Position numbers and translations under genes: made by a program. The notes under the pieces are model-generated. The model searched no databases. It saw only the letters and a list, made by a program, of their open reading frames with translations, and was not told the origin of the DNA. Shown here one piece after another: positions 62,128 to 64,000 of a stretch of 64,000 nucleotides of DNA. Source of the stretch: JBAXHO01 sp037138855 (GTDB taxonomy: Bacteria; Patescibacteriota; Dojkabacteria; B142; OLB20); contig JBAXHO010000001.1 of NCBI GenBank assembly GCA_037138855.1, forward strand, positions 1 through 64,000. The letters run 5' to 3'. Positions within the stretch are counted from its first letter, which is position 1. The number at the start of each line of letters is the position of its first letter.

Positions 62128-62862
62128 ATGGATAAGAAAGTCATTATAATTATTGTCGTACTGTTGGCAGTTTGCTGCTGTGTTTCGACATTGGGAATTA
62201 TCGGATTTGCTATTGTAGCAAGTAATTCCGACACTAGTACTAGCGGTGGCAGTGTAACCGATACAGTTTTTCCTACTGTAGAGATGAATACAGTTACTTC
62301 ACTTTTTGATACATTTGATAGTAATACTTCTAAATGGAATCTTGGTAAAGATGATAGCGAATTTGCTGTTTCTGATGAATATCTCAAAGATGGCAAAATG
62401 TTGATTGACGTTACTGCTAAACAGGCTGTCGTAGTAAGTGATGAATTACCTTCTCAGGCAATTAAAAATTTCGATTTATCGATTGAGGGCAAACAGCTTT
62501 CTGGTGCTCAAGGTGGTGATTATGCCGTGATCTTCCGCAGATTAAATGGCGATAATTACTATCTTTTTGGAGTCAATGAGGCTTATCAGGAATATACTTT
62601 GGCAGTTAAAAAAGATGGTGAGTGGGTAGATCTGATCGAATGGAAAAAATCATCAGTTATCAATCAAAATGCTGTCAATGTAATCAAAGTATCAGCAGTG
62701 GAAAGTCAATTGACTTTATATATCAATAATCAGCAGGTAAGTACTATTAGTGATTCTTCCATTCTCGAGGGTGGAGCAGTAGGTGTTGCCGGCGAATTGT
62801 ATGATGCCACTGACACAGCATTATTTCAATTTGATAATTTGTTGCTGACTGTGAAAGATTAG
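62128..62862 (+). CDS. Membrane-anchored LamG/concanavalin-like protein
   Basis: 244 aa. TM at 5-30 with a CCC cluster (16-18), Ser/Thr linker, and a beta-sandwich domain: FDTFDSNTSKWNLGKDDSEF, AVIFRRLNGDNYYLFGV, LYINNQQVSTISDSSILEGG and FQFDNLLL, the pattern of LamG-like or DUF1080-like glycan-binding folds. A similar domain is in the giant adhesin (residues about 930-1139). Probably binds carbohydrate at the cell surface. Confidence 0.75.
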   Translation: MDKKVIIIIVVLLAVCCCVSTLGIIGFAIVASNSDTSTSGGSVTDTVFPTVEMNTVTSLFDTFDSNTSKWNLGKDDSEFAVSDEYLKDGKMLIDVTAKQAVVVSDELPSQAIKNFDLSIEGKQLSGAQGGDYAVIFRRLNGDNYYLFGVNEAYQEYTLAVKKDGEWVDLIEWKKSSVINQNAVNVIKVSAVESQLTLYINNQQVSTISDSSILEGGAVGVAGELYDATDTALFQFDNLLLTVKD

Positions 62863-62983
62863 TAGGATACAAACTGTTTTTATCTTGCGAAGCGAAACAA
62901 GCGTAAGGGTAGCGAGCAAATAGGAAGTAGCAAGTATCATGTAGCATGTAGCAAGTAGAAAAGAGAAATTACGATAAAAAAAT

Positions 62984-63008
62984 GAGCTGCGGGAGCAGCT
63001 CTTTTTTT
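62984..63008 (+). terminator. Intrinsic terminator
   Basis: GAGCTGC-GGGA-GCAGCTC followed by T7. Confidence 0.93.
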
Positions 63009-63064
63009 GTGACTATTAACTGGCAATTCTAGTTTGAGGAGATATTAATTTATCATATATTATA

Positions 63065-64000
63065 ATGATGCAAGTTGATCAGCCGATTATGGCAAGTAGT
63101 AAACAAGTGGAACAAAAGTTGGGGCAAAATGTTGTGAAGGCTACACTTTTGTTGGTGACATTATTGGTTTCCGTAGGAATTGTCGGAGCAGCAGTAGCCT
63201 TACATTTTCGTAATAAAAATCAGCCAGTCAGTAAACCGGAAATTATTGTGTTAACTAGCCCAACTCCTGCATTAGTGGCTGGAAATTTACAGCCTACAGT
63301 CAAGGTGGCAGAGGCGACTCTCGCAGCGCCGACTACAGCAGCAACAGTTACAGCAGTGACCAAAGATGTGCTTTATCTCGGAAAATATCAGGAGAAACAG
63401 GTGCTGTTTTATGAGCCATATGCCAAAAAAGGTGAAGAACAGCCCGGTCTGAGCTTTGGGGTTGTGTCTGAAAATCAGGGATTTGCTGCTGCCAGAATTG
63501 ATTTTGCACAAATTACAGATGCCAAAGCCTTTATGCAATTTACCGATCAAAAACAGTATTCTTATGTCGATTTCTTTATGTTTGATCAACATAACCTTTT
63601 CATTTCAGTTTTGAACACTGCTGATTTTTTGAATGAAAATAAACCAATTAATAATGATATTTACCGTTTTGACTTAACAACTGGCAAGTCGACGCTAGTT
63701 CGTTCCAAATTGATGACTAGCGGTCCAGTCACTTTTGATTCAGCGACAACTGATCAGTATTTAGTCCTGGAGCAATTACCTTGCTGGTATTGTGGTCCGG
63801 AGCAACCGACTGACATCTTGGTTTATAATATCCAAACCCAAAAAGAAATCAATCTCAGCATGGCTGCCAATATAGTGTTGGACCAAACTAAAGTGAAATA
63901 TCAACTTTATCTAGAAACCACTGAACGCCCAAGTTGTAATACCGATGAATGTAATAATACTTTCTGTGCCCAGCCAGATATCTTCTGTACCTTCATGCAA
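63065..64000 (+). CDS. Membrane-anchored protein, partial (runs off the window)
   Basis: At least 312 codons, open at the right edge. TM at about 25-48, a Pro/Thr/Ala-rich linker, then a beta-rich domain with LYLGKYQEKQVLFYEPY and a LPCWYCGPEQ motif, paralogous to the protein at 59254-60312. Further Cys pairs appear near the edge. Two adjacent ATGs (63065, 63068) are possible starts. Function unknown. Confidence 0.75.
   Translation, partial: MMQVDQPIMASSKQVEQKLGQNVVKATLLLVTLLVSVGIVGAAVALHFRNKNQPVSKPEIIVLTSPTPALVAGNLQPTVKVAEATLAAPTTAATVTAVTKDVLYLGKYQEKQVLFYEPYAKKGEEQPGLSFGVVSENQGFAAARIDFAQITDAKAFMQFTDQKQYSYVDFFMFDQHNLFISVLNTADFLNENKPINNDIYRFDLTTGKSTLVRSKLMTSGPVTFDSATTDQYLVLEQLPCWYCGPEQPTDILVYNIQTQKEINLSMAANIVLDQTKVKYQLYLETTERPSCNTDECNNTFCAQPDIFCTFMQ

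Noticed and set aside
1..64000. tRNA or rRNA genes
   Set aside because: Apart from the tmRNA no acceptor/T-arm pairing with GGTTCGA-type loops was found on either strand by eye; a covariance search could still find a divergent one.

Overview
Organism. The window is AT-rich bacterial DNA using the standard code (TGA, TAA and TAG all close frames). Small single-domain enzymes, a lone riboflavin kinase, fermentative lactate dehydrogenase, many long Cys-rich or Pro/Thr-rich surface proteins, little operon conservation and almost no Shine-Dalgarno sequences suggest a Candidate Phyla Radiation (Patescibacteria) genome, perhaps Dojkabacteria- or Microgenomates-like. No rRNA or tRNA gene is present to fix the lineage. 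The lineage call is inference. TGA is not recoded, which argues against Gracilibacteria/Absconditabacteria. Layout. 0-9.5 kb: HAD phosphatase, metG, a Cys-rich surface protein, tatD, a membrane protein, and convergent to these a very large valS behind a T-box leader. 9.5-20.6 kb: methyltransferase, comF, a HigBA module, a three-gene acyl-activation/acyltransfer operon, an Ntn-hydrolase, an AEC transporter, an SDR, a VapBC module, rpmB. 20.7-28.4 kb: sugar-phosphate isomerase and a 2013-residue repetitive adhesin. 28.4-31.2 kb: cysteine block, with a CysK/CysM-type synthase behind a leader peptide carrying three Cys codons, then cysS. 31.2-41 kb: a frameshifted beta-helix surface protein, DHH phosphoesterase, an ECF sigma/anti-sigma-like pair, a cohesin/dockerin-like surface pair and L-lactate dehydrogenase. 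41-47.5 kb: cytochrome b5-like lipoprotein, tmRNA, then a decayed patch (interrupted peptidase M14-like gene, split transporter, fragments), GNAT and a membrane-anchored nuclease. 47.8-64 kb: a sigma factor fused to a membrane anchor and ectodomain, YefM-YoeB, riboflavin kinase, DMT transporter, a large Cys-rich surface protein with an apparently permuted DsbA-like partner, a rhomboid-like protein, paralogous membrane-anchored proteins and a decayed nuclease. How it fits together. The genes suggest a fermentative cell that salvages building blocks (flavokinase, acyl-chain activation, transporters) and invests heavily in its surface. Two aminoacyl-tRNA or amino-acid genes have cis-acting transcription attenuators: a valS T-box and a Cys-codon leader. 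The most unusual items are (i) a valyl-tRNA synthetase with an inorganic-pyrophosphatase-like domain and a histidine-phosphatase domain inserted into it, (ii) the cysteine leader attenuator, (iii) the ligase-ACP-acyltransferase fusion operon, (iv) the one-polypeptide sigma factor with TM and ectodomain, and (v) the permuted DsbA-like protein. Several surface or transport genes carry single-base frameshifts, and families of short dispersed words occupy the intergenic spaces and even enter genes.
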